A stretch of DNA of 64,000 bases from Diabrotica undecimpunctata (Eukaryota; Arthropoda; Insecta; Coleoptera; Chrysomelidae): the NCBI RefSeq assembly GCF_040954645.1, contig NC_092803.1, positions 16,493,230-16,557,229 of the forward strand, written 5' to 3'. The position numbers and the translations under genes are program-made. Each line of letters begins with the position of its first letter. The stretch's first letter is position 1. The notes below the pieces were generated by a model. The model did no database searches. It worked only from the letters and a program-made list of their open reading frames with translations, and was not told where the DNA came from. Below are positions 35,073-46,205 of this stretch, piece after piece.

Positions 35073-36360
35073 TGGAGTATTATTATTTTTAGAATTATTA
35101 TCAAGATTACCTCATTATTTCAAAATTAAGTAGTACAGGATATCTTATTTCTAATGTATAAGCAAGTATTTTCTATAATATTTTTGCTTAAAATTTGTAA
35201 GATTTACCGGTATATAATATACGTTTTTTTACCGTTGTTTTAAGAATTATTATGACAAATTTTATATATTTTAGAAAAGTCTGCCATCTTTTCAAGATAC
35301 TCTTGATATGCGCTTTTTCTCGCGTCGTTGTCACATCTCGCGACGGACAACTCGTGCCTTTAGGACCAGGAGCCCAGAAATTGAAAGAGCATTGTCAAAT
35401 ACTCTTCATATTACGAAAATATTTCTCTATCAAAAGGAATTATTCTTACATAGTGCGCCACCTGTAGGTGATACATATAACCGCGTACGTATTTCTAGAG
35501 AGATTTCTGTAGAAGTATTTACTAATAAATGTAAATTAGTAAATTCCAAACAAGAAATAACACTTATAATCTTATAAATCGGTGTAAAACAGCACGTATA
35601 TAATCTGTCCACACATGACTGTCATTAAATTTTATGCCATCATTGTCAATTTTCATCTTTCTAAACACTATCCCCATCAGACAAAAAACTGTATACCTTA
35701 TTCCATCTATATGTGGCAAATATAAGATTGTATTGATTTCTTAAGAGATGTACTTAGCTATAGCCATCTATAGCTATATAGGATTTGGAAGAATAACCAT
35801 TTGCCCAGTTGTCACTGCCGATTTTGCCTCCTTTCGTTCCTGTTTTCCAGATAGTTCTGTGTTCAATCTTTTTGACTAAAAGGAAGTGAGTATCCGCAAC
35901 TGGGGAACAAAGAAAAAATGCATTAATGAAAAAAAAAACAAACTAAAAATCTTTAGGGCTCAATGTCAATTTTTTCTGTGGAAGTGTTGCCACAGTCAAC
36001 TCATTGTTTTCTATTCATTTATTGTGACACAAACAATTGAAAAAAGATGGCTTATAATCCAAAACCATCTGTATCGACTTATTTGAAGTAAATTTAAGTG
36101 GCTCTAGACGTTATCTCAATAAAATCAGTTCAGAATGTTTACTAAGATTAATTTTTCTTGAATTGGGAAATTTTTCGGTTCGACAAATCAGAAAAACCAG
36201 CGCTATTCAGAGGCGAATCCAAAGCGAGACAATGGAAGATCAGTCTTCCAAATATAATCAAAAATAATATTAATCAGATAATCATTTGTAAACATAATAA
36301 TCCTATAGATCGCAAGATTAGAATACATAAACAATAAAAAATGTTTAGCCAATAACCATG
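35073..36360. other. DNA without recognised gene
   Basis: Overlapping ORFs at 35252-35577 (71 and 89 codons) have no recognised motif; the rest is AT-rich. Confidence 0.35.
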
Positions 36361-37560
36361 TTTAAAAAAAACTTTGACTGTGAATAAAAAGCTTTACTTG
36401 CCTCTTATAAAGTCTGATATCAAATACCCAGATGTAAATGTCTCACACTATTGGAGAAGAGCTTATTTTGCCAGCTGCAATTAAACTTGTAGAAACTGTG
36501 GTTGGAGATAATTTTGTCAAAAAATTGGAGTCTATACCTCTATCAAATAATATTGTTGCCTGTCGAATCGGTGATATAGTTGAAGATGTTCAGGATCAGC
36601 TACTCGGGAAGTTGCGCGACAAGCTGTTTTCGATTCGGTTTGACGATGCAACAGGTAGCAATAAAGATGCTCATTTTATTGCCTACGTTCGATTTTGTGA
36701 TGGCATCAGTAGTATAGCAGTAGTAGAACTACTTTTCTGCAAGCCAATAGAACTGAAAGCAACATCGCTCGGATTATTTGATATATTAAATGACTATATA
36801 AATGAAGCAAAAATAGAGTGGAAGAATTGTGTCGGAATATGTGCTCGTGCAATGCCCGAAAAATGTCAATGTCTGCAAGCGCTTGTGAAGCAAAAGTCTC
36901 CATTGTGTATATGGATACACTGTATGATCCACAGAGAAGCTCTGGCTTCCAAATAAATGTCTCATGGCATGAATAGTGTGCTAACTGCGGTTGTAACGGT
37001 AGTTAGTTACATAAAAATAAGACCTTTGAAAGCTAGCATCTTCTCTGCACTTCAGAAAGACATGGGTGCAGTATATTCAGCATTATTATTTTATTGTGAG
37101 TAACAATGGTTATCAAGTGGGAAATTCTTACGTGTCTTTAAATTAAGACATGAAATCGCAATTTTTCTAGAAGAAGAAAATAGACTTGAAGCTGAGATGT
37201 TTCGAGAGGGTTAATTTTTGATGAAATTGAGCTACTTGGTTGACATATTCGAGAAACTAAATATTTTGAACCTTCCGCTTCAAGAAGCCAATACACATAT
37301 ATTGGATAAGAGTAATAAAGTTGTTTTTGTAACCATTGAAAATCATTTAGCGATGCTGACAAAACATTTTAAAAGATATTTTTTTGCCGACGACAAATTA
37401 ACAGTTTATTACGAGTGGGTTAGGAATCCGTTTCAAATTACACCCGAAGGGGTGTAATTTGAAACTGCCAAAGAAGAAACCTTCATAAATTTTACGATAT
37501 GTCGAAATCAACAAACAGTTTAATAATAAATCCCTCTTTAAATTTTGGGCAGAGATAAAT
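36361..37560 (+). pseudogene. hAT transposase fragment (ZBED5/SCAND3-like)
   Basis: From about 36395 the frame reads KSDIKYPDVNVSHTIGEELI, ILPAAIKLVETVVGDNFVKK, a first catalytic block SIRFDDATGSNKDAHFIAYV, and WIHCMIHREALASK with the conserved His block. After a stop at 36954 more hAT sequence follows: FLRVFKLRHEIAIFLEEENR and LVDIFEKLNILNLPLQEANT. The C-terminal dimerisation block was not found and terminal repeats were not identified. Related to but not the same copy family as 25747-27581. Confidence 0.8.
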
Positions 37561-38036
37561 GATGAGTGTTTTTTTTTCTGATATGCTCACGCCCCCCAAA
37601 AGAACTTAAATAATAGACGATTTAAATGAAATAACGTTAGAGGGAGCAAAATTAATTATTTATACAAATATGCGATCAGCAAGTTTATGGAATCAACCTA
37701 GAAAATTAGATAGAAAACCAATTTCTACTATAAGTTACTCTTATCGATTTTTTTGAGAGTCTATGTGTCAGCTGCGTATGTAGCAATGGGGAAAATAACA
37801 ACTACTTAAGCAAAATGTATTAAGAACAACAAGAGCCAAAAGATAAAGCACATAAACAGTTATGTATACAAATTTTCATGTAGTGACTGCTCAAAAACTT
37901 ACATGGGTCAAACTGGTAGAACTTTTAACAAACGTATAGCAAAACACAAAAGATACGCAGTTTTAATAGCCATTTTCAAATTCTACATATTCAAAATAAA
38001 AGTCTTAAGCTATCTTCATTAGAATCTATGGAAATT

Positions 38037-39647
38037 CATCATCATCATTGGTGCTACAGCCCTTTAAAAGAGTCTCGACCTTCTTAAGTCTATTATGCCA
38101 GTCAGTTTTATCCATTGCCAACTGTTGCCAGTTTGCTGCGCCTATTTTTCTACCATCCTCATCTACATCATCCCTCCATCTGAGTTTTGGCCTACCCCTA
38201 CTTCTACTTCCCACAGGTTGTGACATAAGGATTCTTCTAGGAGGGTTGTTCTGCTGTGATCTTGCCAGATGTCCTGTCTATCTTAGTCTTCCTATTTTTA
38301 TAACGTCTTTACCACCAAATATAAGTTTATATCTGTGATATATCTCGTAGTTGTACCTCCTTCTCCAAACACCATTTTCACAGATGCCACCGAATATTCT
38401 TCTCAGGATCCTTCGTTCAAATATAAGCAGGAGGTTTTCATCTGCTTTGGAAATGGTCCATGTCTCCGATCCATATGTCAACACTGGTTGTATAAGGGTT
38501 TTGTATATGGTTATTGTTGTTTTTGGCTTAAGTTTCCGCTTCTCATATGTCTACTCAGTCCAAAATAGCATTTGTTTGCTAGGATTATTCTTCGCTTGAT
38601 TTCTTCCGTCATGACGTTCTCCTTTGTGATCAGGGAGCCTAAGTATATTAATATGTCCACCACTTCAAAGGTAGAGTTATCAACCGTGAATTGGTGGCCG
38701 ATGTTTCTGGCTCTATTGTTGGGTGTTGATACCATTATCTTAGTTTTCTCCTCATTTAGTTGCAGGCCCATATTTTTTGGGGCATTTGACAAGGTGGTAT
38801 ACATTTCTTCTAGCTTGGGTGTTGTTCGGGCAACTAGGTCAACATCATCAGCATATGCCAAAATTTGGGATGATTTATTAAAAATGTTTCCTCTGTTGTC
38901 TATTTGGGCATCCCTGATTGCCTTTTCCAGAGCTATGTTGAAAAGGAGACACGCCAGCGCATCTCCCTGTCGCAGCCCAACATGCGTTTCAAATGCCTGT
39001 GATTGTTCGCCCTGTATTTCGACTTTGCAAACAACTTTACGCATTGTAGCCTTAACCAATCTTATCAGTTTATCGGGGATGTGGAATTCATCCATGGCTT
39101 CATACAATTTATTCCTTAGGACACTATCATAGGTCGATTTAAAATCTACGAAAAGATGGTATGTGTCGGTATTGAATTCATTGGTTTTTTCCAGTATTTG
39201 CCTTAGCACAAAGATCTGGACTGTTGTTGATCGACCAGGCCTAAAACCACTTTGATATTCGCCAAGAAGCTCCTCTTAATATGCACTCAGGCGACCAAAT
39301 AAAATACTCGAAAATATTTTGTATGCTGTATTAAGGAGGGTTATTCCCCTATAGTTTCTACATTCCAATTGATCACCATTTTTGTGTAGCGGGCAAACGA
39401 TCCCAATACACCACTCTTCCGGGATTTGTTCCTCATTCCAGGCTCTCAGTATATATGATTAGTCAGAGTCGCACCTCCTCATTTAATAAGTTCCGCGGGT
39501 ATACCATCACTTCCTGGAGATTTATTATTTTTTAGGTGTTTTATTGCATCCCGTACTTCTTGAATTGATGGAGGCTCCAATGGTGTATTGTTGCTTGCTC
39601 CCGGGGTGGTTGATTTGGATCTTCTACTTCGATAGTAAGTAGTTCTT
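38037..39647 (-). mobile_element. RTE-like LINE inserted in the Penelope-like element
   Basis: Minus strand, 5'-truncated, ending in (ATG/GAT)n at 38036-38047. Target duplication TCTATGGAAATT (38025-38036) and TCTATGGATATT (39648-39659), one mismatch. Encodes the reverse transcriptase described in the next entry. Confidence 0.85.
38040..39640 (-). pseudogene. RTE-like LINE reverse transcriptase
   Basis: From 39640 leftward: an NNKSPGSDGIPAE-like block, [36 protein letters not shown], then a 232-residue open frame (38511-39209) with LFVDFKSTYDSVLRNKLYEA, VGLRQGDALACLLFNIALEK, ILAYADDVDLVARTTPK (catalytic DD) and ILIYLGSLITKENVMTEEIK. Frameshifts lead to YGSETWTISKADENLLLIFE and RSRGRPKLRWRDDVDEDGRK. 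The long open RT core suggests a younger copy than those in trp introns. Confidence 0.85.
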
Positions 39648-39849
39648 TCTATGGATATTAATAAATTAAAAAATACAGATATAATTCTGAATGGCTAACT
39701 TGAGGCAAATAGCTCTTCCCTACCTAACTTATTCAGCTAAAGACAATAAAGTGTTGACGCATGGTAAAAATACATCACTTGAAAAAGAAACTCTGTCGAA
39801 ATAGCTGTAGTTATAATAAATTTTGTGGAAGTATTAAAAACAAAAGTTT

Positions 39850-40930
39850 TCAGTATTTAATTGTTAGATAAAATTCTATAAAATCGCGCAATTTGAACAG
39901 GTGCGACCTTAAACTTAATTCAAACAGTTCAGACAACACGTTCTTATAAGTAAAAGTAACGCATTACAGAGAGTTAAATGATTATATTATTATTTAAAGC
40001 ACACTTAAAACTAATACATAAACGAATGATCATTTAACTCATACACAAAGGTACTCATATAAAAGTTATAGTACAGTAAAACAACAAACAGCGGACTAGC
40101 AGTTTTTTAAATAATAAAAAATAGTCCGTAGGATAATTAAGAATTGTCACTTGAAATATATTTTGAAGAGTTTTCCAGTCTTTTTGGATAATTTCTTCTT
40201 CTCTTTCTGGTCCAATATCCATTACCGAATGTTGGCAATAATTCTGGAAATGATTATTTTATTTGTTGCTACTTTGAAGATCTTGCGATAGATCCTGTCA
40301 TTTTCCACACCTGTCCTATAATATTCACACCTGTCATATTGTTCTATATTTTCACCGGACATTCACTATTTTCATTCAGACGAGGACTTTCCTGTATTGT
40401 CGGTCCTTCGCAAAGCTTCACAGCTCAGACTTTTATAATTTAATTTGTCCGTAGTTCTTCATAAATTCATCTACGTCATAGCTCCTAATTTTATAATTTT
40501 TAAATGGTTCAGAAACTCGATACAACCTTCTAAATTGCTCACTGAGCAATGCTCAGAACTGTTGATGTGACAGCATTCAGGTAATAAATCAATGATAGTT
40601 TACAAAAATAGTTAATATTTAAATAAACTAAAGGATATACAACTTAATTGCTTTTTTCTGTTTTGGTTTGTTCATTAATAAACACGAATTATCACTAATT
40701 GCTGTATGAAAATGACATTGTATAATGAGCTTGTCGTCAAAACGTGTTTATATTTCAAAGGTTCGAACGAGAATTCGATTGTTTAAATTTGTTTTTAAAA
40801 ATCTTCATATTACCACGTTTGAATTTGAGCATATTTAGGAGACTTATTGAAAATATTAACCCTTCTTTTAAAAAATGTTGTTTTGTGTCTTTTAACAAAA
40901 TTTTTCTCAATTAAAAATTTAGTATAGAAA
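39850..40930. other. AT-rich DNA, no gene seen
   Basis: No recognisable coding or repeat structure. Confidence 0.45.
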
Positions 40931-40934
40931 AAGT

Positions 40935-42025
40935 ATAGAAAACATGTTTACTCTGGATCATAATCTTTCAATTTTTACTGCTGAAGCTATAGCAATTTAT
41001 GAAGCACTAAAGTATTTTAAGAATTCCAATGACAACTCCGCAATAATTGCATCTGATTCTCTGTCGGTTCTTATAGCCATTGAGACTATATCTTTTCCTA
41101 GCAAAAGCACAAATATTTACATGCTTCTAATCAAAAAAATTATTTTTGAATCACATCAGGAACAAAGAACAGTTAGATTTTTGTGGATTAAAGCTCACAT
41201 AGGGCTCGAGCATAATGAGTATGTAGATATATTAGCTAAGAAAGCCATTGATTCTGGTGCGAAAACAGATTATAAGCTCTGCATCCCAGATTTATTTGTA
41301 ACAATCAAGAATATTGTAAACAATCAGTGGAAACAAGAATATCATGAATACAGTCAACACTCTAAATCACAATATGCACTCATACAACCCTCAATCCCGA
41401 GTGAATTTTGGTTTGAAAATTACTCTGTTCCACGTAGATACATTACATCTATTATCAGAATGAAATCAGGACACGCATGTTATCCGGCTCATCTGGCAAA
41501 ACTTAAAATTGTAAATTCCAATTTATGCGAAGTTTGTCAAAAAGAAGCAGATTTAAACCACATTTTCTTTGAATGTACAAAATATATACAACAAACTGAC
41601 GACTTAATAAAAAATTTAATCAAACATAAAATCCTTTCACCCTATAACATTTGTTACCTTTTGTCATTAAATAACAAAAATGTATATAACTACTTAACAG
41701 AATTTATTTCGAAAACTAACCTCAATTTGTAAGTTCACTCAAAAAAATAGTAACCTCTGTTTTATCCCATTTGTTTTAAACCTACTATCCGTGACCCTGT
41801 CTACTAACTATACTATCTATACTATCTATACTTGTAGTTTGTGTTTTAATTTAATGTCTTGATGGGTCCCTAGACGAGAAACGAGTAACCATGTTTGTTC
41901 CATGGATAATCAAATAACCAATAATAAATATATTGTGATAATTATTTTCTTTTCTTTCCTTTGGGAAGAACTTCAAAAAGTTGTGACTGGCTGAATGGCA
42001 AATGCCTATTCCAAAAAAAAAAAAT
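40935..42025 (+). pseudogene. I-group LINE 3' end with RNase H domain
   Basis: A 262-codon open frame from 40944: FTAEAIAIYEALKYF (RNase H Glu block), ASDSLSVLIAIE (Asp block), FLWIKAHIGLEHNEYVDILA (His/Asp block), then the C-terminal knuckle CEVCQKEADLNHIFFECTKY. This follows the reverse transcriptase in I-type LINEs, where RNase H clears the RNA template. The start of RNase H (first Asp) and all RT are missing, so the ATG is not a true start. A 3' UTR of about 300 bp ends in A12 at 42013-42024. Confidence 0.85.
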
Positions 42026-42027
42026 TA

Positions 42028-42760
42028 CACTGGAATGCAAAATTAACCGACACACAGATTTTTTTGTTTTTTGTTGGTGTTTAGATCAAAGTTAAGTTTG
42101 TTTGAATTGTATTTTATACCTTATTAGCTTTAACGTTTTTTTATTGTTTGAACCTGTTTAGATGCTTTGTGCGAACAACAACACTTTTCCACATTCGTTT
42201 TGTTATTAATGTGAAATAGTGGCTTACTTAGTATTAATTTTAGTTTATTGTGAAACTGTACCTGATTATAAGTTCGGCTGTAGATTTTTATATTGTCTCC
42301 TGTTTAAAACTTCCATTAAAAAAATTATGACACCAAAAGAAGTAGCACAAGCTATTGCTTTACAGGATGATGGGACGAGCATTCGTTACATCGCAAATGC
42401 TTTAGGAATTTCTCGAAGTACATTGTTGGATGCAATACAAAGATTTCGGGATACTGGACAATACACAGGACGCAAGGTCAAGGTAGGCGAAGAATCATAA
42501 GTCAAGTTGAAGATCATTTTAATCAGATTACGCGATCGTACATTATCAGCACCAATACTTGTTCAACGATTAAATGATGTTCATAGAAACACAGTTCTCA
42601 TTCCCTGAGGTATTCCAAATATTTCAATCGCAGTACTATTCATATTCCTCCAAGTTGTATTAGGACTTCCTTTTTATGTTCCAGCATATTTTTTACTTCG
42701 ATGTCCAGCTCAAACAACTTATGTTATTGAGTCACAATCTCACTAACTATTACCCGCAGT
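42028..42760 (+). pseudogene. Tc1-like element 5' half with transposase N-terminus
   Basis: CACTGGAATGCAAAATTAAC at 42028, right after a TA and the LINE poly-A, is a typical Tc1-like terminus. From the ATG at 42327: MTPKEVAQAIALQDDGTSIR, YIANALGISRSTLLDAIQRF (paired-like helix-turn-helix) and DTGQYTGRK, then a frameshift near 42480 and GRRRIISQVEDHF. The catalytic domain is absent; later frames decay and the matching right terminus was not found. Confidence 0.75.
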
Positions 42761-42776
42761 CCTTAAATTCACGTAA

Positions 42777-43006
42777 GGGAGAGCGCCCACCAAACTGGCA
42801 TGGCAAGTGGCAAGTAGCAAGTAGCATGCATCTAGCATGTTATTTAAAATGTAACCAATGCAAACAAATGATTAGAATGAATGACGTCACTGTCATTTTG
42901 GTGTGTGCTAAATCATTCGTTTTCATTGGTTACATTTTAAGTAACATGCTAGACGCGTGCTACTTGCTACTTTTCACTTGCCATGCCAGTTTGGTGGGCG
43001 CTCTCC
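42777..43006. mobile_element. ~230-bp MITE forming an almost complete hairpin
   Basis: GGGAGAGCGCCCACCAAACT at 42778 is mirrored at 42986-43005, and the pairing continues through GGCATGGCAAGTG, GCAAGTAGCA, GCATGTTA and AATGTAACCAATG nearly to a centre at about 42890. No coding capacity. TA is close to both ends but an exact target duplication was not established. Confidence 0.85.
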
Positions 43007-43009
43007 CTA

Positions 43010-43843
43010 GAGAAGGAGGAGGCACTTTTGAACGTGGGGTGGATTTGAACAGTTCAAATTTCCTTCTTATAAGCACCGCAATATTATTAATTTTTGTTAT
43101 ACGGTGTTGGCTACATTTTTACTACTAGTGTGAAGTTGCTTGAGCGATTGTTGTTGTGTTTACAAACGTAACAGCAAAAGTAAGGTTTTCTGGGTGAACT
43201 GGGTGGTGTTGCTGCTAGCCTGCAATTCGCAGCGGTTTTTCAAGGTATGTGTTCGATATTTAACCTCGTAATCCTAACCTTAAATTTTTAACTTACCTAA
43301 ATTTAAAATCTGTAGTTGCGGGGCACATTTGAACAAAAGGAATGGGGCACTTTTGAACTTTGTTCAAAGGTACCCCATTACTACATGCTCCATTAGGAAC
43401 AATTAAAATGAATGTTAAATGTGGATTTTTAGGAACTAAGATGGTACGTGCATACAAAAGAAAACGTGCAGAAGTGCTTTCAACTGAAGATGATATTCAA
43501 AATGCCATACAAGTAGTTTAGGGTGGCATGAAACTTCGCACGGCTGCTGCACGACATACGACACTATTTTATAGAATAAAAAGGAAACAGGAACTGGAAA
43601 GAGTAGAACAAAATGGTGTAGTTTATAATGATCTGTCGAATTATTCAAGTTTGTAGTCTAATGGTCAAGTTTTTAACAAAACTGAAGAAGACCTATTAGT
43701 TAGTTATATATTAAAATCTTCAAAAATAAATTACGGTTTAACATACACTCAAATCAGAGTTTTGGCTTATGATTATACAAAAAGACTGAGCAATGAACCT
43801 CTTCAGCTTCATTGCAAAATCGTTAGAAGTTTTGGATATAAAG
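43010..43843 (+). pseudogene. pogo/Tigger-like transposase N-terminal part
   Basis: From the ATG at 43441: MVRAYKRKRAEVLSTEDDIQ, then after a TAG (43519) GGMKLRTAAARHTTLFYRIK, a psq/CENP-B-type helix-turn-helix with R-K-R start usual in pogo-like transposases, and NKTEEDLLVSYILKSSKINY plus YTQIRVLAYDYTKRLSN. The gene is cut at 43843 by the mariner-like element; no DDE domain was recognised after 45150. Repeated GGGGCACTTTTGAAC-like words at 43020 and 43350 may belong to its terminus. Confidence 0.6.
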
Positions 43844-43845
43844 TA

Positions 43846-45148
43846 ACGGGTGTTTTTTTTAGAGGTATAGAACTTTAAAGTAGAATAAAACAAAGATTAT
43901 TTTTTATATGAACAGGAAATTAACTTTATTTGAAAGATAATTTTTTGACATTATATTTTAAATATGATTTCTGGCATATGACCACCAAGGCTGGGTCTGA
44001 CGTAGTCTAATCTGAAGGTCCAATTTTCAACGACTTTTTCCACTATTTGTGGACGTATATCGGCAATAACGCGGCGAATGTTGTCCTCCAGTTCGTCAAT
44101 CGTTTTAGGCTTATTGGCATAGACTAGCGACTTCACATAACCCCACAGAAAATAGTCTAACGGTGTTAAATCGCACGACCTTGGAGGCCAATTCACGGGT
44201 TCTAAACGCGAGATTATGCGGTTACCAAACGTTTCCCTCAATAAATCCATTGTGGCACGAGCTGTGTGACATGTTGTGCCGTCTTGCTGAAACCACAGCT
44301 CCTGCACATTATGGTTGTTCAATTCAGGAATAAAAAAGTCAGTAATCATGGCTCTATAGCGGTCACCATTGACTGTAACGTTCTGGCCAGCACTGTTTTT
44401 GAAGAAGTACGGACCAATGATTCCACCAGCCCACAAAGCACACCAAACAGTCAATTTTTCTGGATATAGTGGTTTCTCAACATACACTTGAGGATTATCT
44501 TCACTCCAAATACGGCAGTTTTGTTTGTTGACGTAGCCATTCAACCAAAAGTGAGCTTCGTCGCTAAACAAAATTCGCTTATGAAAGTCGGGATCAACGG
44601 CAATTTCGTTTTGGGCCCATTCACCGAATCTACGCCTTGCTAGGTGATCGTGTGGCTTCAATTCCTGCACGAGTTGAATTTTGTAAGCACGCAAACCAAG
44701 ATCTGTTCGCAAAATCTTCCATAAAGTGGATGGATACATATCCAACTGCTGTGCACGATGGCGTATAGACTGATTCGGGTCTTCCTCTATATTACGATCA
44801 ACAGCAGCAACAACATCTTCTGTACGCACTGTACGACGTCTCTGTGGATGCGTATTATCATTAAGAGTGAACGTGGTGCGAAAACGTTCCACAGTTGATC
44901 GAATTAATTGCTCTAATGGGCGATTATGTATACCATAAAATGGACGTAGTGCGCGATACGTATTCCGAACAGAACTATGATTTTCAAAATAAATTTGCAC
45001 AATTTGAAAGCGTTGTTCAGGCGTCAGTCTATTCATATTGAAATGTCAAACTAAAGTAAATAATAATCACCTGACAGCTGTCAAAATGGCCGCCCCTTAA
45101 AAACGTGTTGCCAACTTCTATTTCTATACCACTAAAAAAAACACCCGT
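43846..45148 (-). mobile_element. intact 1303-bp mariner-superfamily element
   Basis: TIRs of 27 bp: left ACGGGTGTTTTTTTTAGAGG continuing TATAGAA, right its inverse with a single mismatch. TA is duplicated at 43844-43845 and 45149-45150. The only gene is the full-length transposase on the minus strand. Ends and gene are both complete, so this copy could be autonomous. Confidence 0.93.
43951..45036 (-). CDS. mariner-superfamily transposase, complete (361 aa)
   Basis: DDE/D transposase that would bind the flanking 27-bp TIRs and cut and paste the element at TA. Start ATG at 45036 lies 112 bp from the right end; the stop is 105 bp from the left end. Residues 1-130 hold two helix-turn-helix units (PEQRFQIVQIYFENHSSVRN; IRHRAQQLDMYPSTLWKIL) separated by a basic linker (PQRRRTVR). 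Catalytic blocks: FSDEAHFWLN (D159), FQQDGTTCHTA (D252) and SCDLTPLDYFLWGYVK (D289), with 36 residues between the last two. WCALWAGGIIGPYFF lies between. No stop, frameshift or catalytic change is seen. Length is normal for the superfamily. Subfamily is uncertain. Confidence 0.93.
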   Translation of the reverse strand: MNRLTPEQRFQIVQIYFENHSSVRNTYRALRPFYGIHNRPLEQLIRSTVERFRTTFTLNDNTHPQRRRTVRTEDVVAAVDRNIEEDPNQSIRHRAQQLDMYPSTLWKILRTDLGLRAYKIQLVQELKPHDHLARRRFGEWAQNEIAVDPDFHKRILFSDEAHFWLNGYVNKQNCRIWSEDNPQVYVEKPLYPEKLTVWCALWAGGIIGPYFFKNSAGQNVTVNGDRYRAMITDFFIPELNNHNVQELWFQQDGTTCHTARATMDLLRETFGNRIISRLEPVNWPPRSCDLTPLDYFLWGYVKSLVYANKPKTIDELEDNIRRVIADIRPQIVEKVVENWTFRLDYVRPSLGGHMPEIIFKI

Positions 45149-45150
45149 TA

Positions 45151-45875
45151 TTAATCTAAATCTAATTTTAAAAATTGTACTGAATAAGTCTTTTCGCCTA
45201 ATATTCGCACAAAGCTCCCGTACTAATAGAGTACCAATCCGTGTAAAAATAAAACCATTGTCAAAAGTGATAACCACTCATTAGGAACGTCATCTGAATA
45301 CAAATTTATTTTATTATAGTTTTTTAAGCGATCAGTATTAAAATCACCTCAACACATGGCAGTACTTTTTGTTGCTCTCTAGTTTTTTGTATTAGTTTAG
45401 CTGTTTCACTAGCAGTTTCTTATACATATGCAAAATTATGGTAATGACTTTCCAAAAGTGTATGGTGTTGGTGTAAAATGTTTCATTATTATTCATCTTC
45501 TTACGTAGCGGTACAATCGCATTAGAATTTAAGTATCAGTGTAGTTGATCGGCGTCTTAGTTTGTTTCCAAATAATTTCATCACTTGGTTCAAGTTTTCA
45601 GAACAAAAATATCTATTGAATGGTAATTTAGTAAAAGTGTTTTAGTGGTCCAAATATGTGAAATTGGCTATAGTTTGTAATACCGGTCTTTCGTTATGGA
45701 AGAAGCAGCTAGTGGATTTATATAATAGTTTTATGTAGGTGAGTCCGTTTTATTTCGTAAGTTTTTATTTGTGTGTGTGTAAGGTTATGTCTTAACTGGC
45801 AACCAGATGTATTGCAGACATATTATAAATATCAGTACATTTTTCTTAATTTTGTTCAAGAATTTATAAAAATAT
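45151..45875. other. DNA without recognised gene
   Basis: AT-rich, short GT run at 45771-45780. Nothing identified. Confidence 0.4.
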
Positions 45876-45879
45876 TGTG

Positions 45880-46205
45880 ACTTCTTCTTCTTTCTTGACT
45901 CTACAACTTTACTATTTTCTTCCACTCTTAACGGTCTTGTGCAGCAATCTCTCATTGTTATAGTCTCATCTTACGTAAATCAGTCGTTACTGCATCTTTT
46001 TCTTGTGCATCCAATTGACCTTTTGCCATCGGGCCTTTCCAAGAAAGTTGTATTTCATCATTCGTTCTCAGTACATGTCCGGCCTATCATATCAGATTTG
46101 CCTTAATGTATCATACTACGTTTTCTTCTCCATAGAGGGCTTGGTTATGTCTTCATCTCCACTCTCTTGTTATCTCATCTCTACAAGAGTAAAAAGTTCC
46201 TGATG
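45880..46205 (-). pseudogene. LINE 3' fragment, minus strand
   Basis: Broken frames read TNDEIQLSWKGPMAKGQLDA and NNERLLHKTVKSGRK, like the C-terminal end of RTE-type LINEs, followed by a (GAA)n tail (CTTCTTCTTC at 45882-45892). Weak but consistent with other local copies. Confidence 0.45.

Larger units (their letters stand above)
37820..39830 (+). pseudogene. Penelope-like element: GIY-YIG endonuclease, split by a LINE
   Basis: INSYVYKFSCSDCSKTYMGQ followed by TGRTFNKRIAKHKR is the GIY-YIG nuclease domain with its Cys pair as found at the C-terminus of Penelope-like element polyproteins. After one or more frameshifts SLKLSSLESMEI reaches the LINE insertion at 38037; past it, NKLKNTDIILN and LEANSSSLPNL (39660-39725) give the usual C-terminus. 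Reverse-transcriptase sequence was not recognised upstream. A possible terminal motif lies near 39770-39805. Inactive remnant. Confidence 0.7.

Noticed and set aside
35252..35577. Overlapping 71- and 89-codon ORFs as a host exon
   Set aside because: No recognisable domain; a TTTTAG-like acceptor is present but no partner exon could be found.
38048..39132. Plus-strand ORFs of 77-186 codons
   Set aside because: Antisense shadows of the minus-strand LINE reverse transcriptase.
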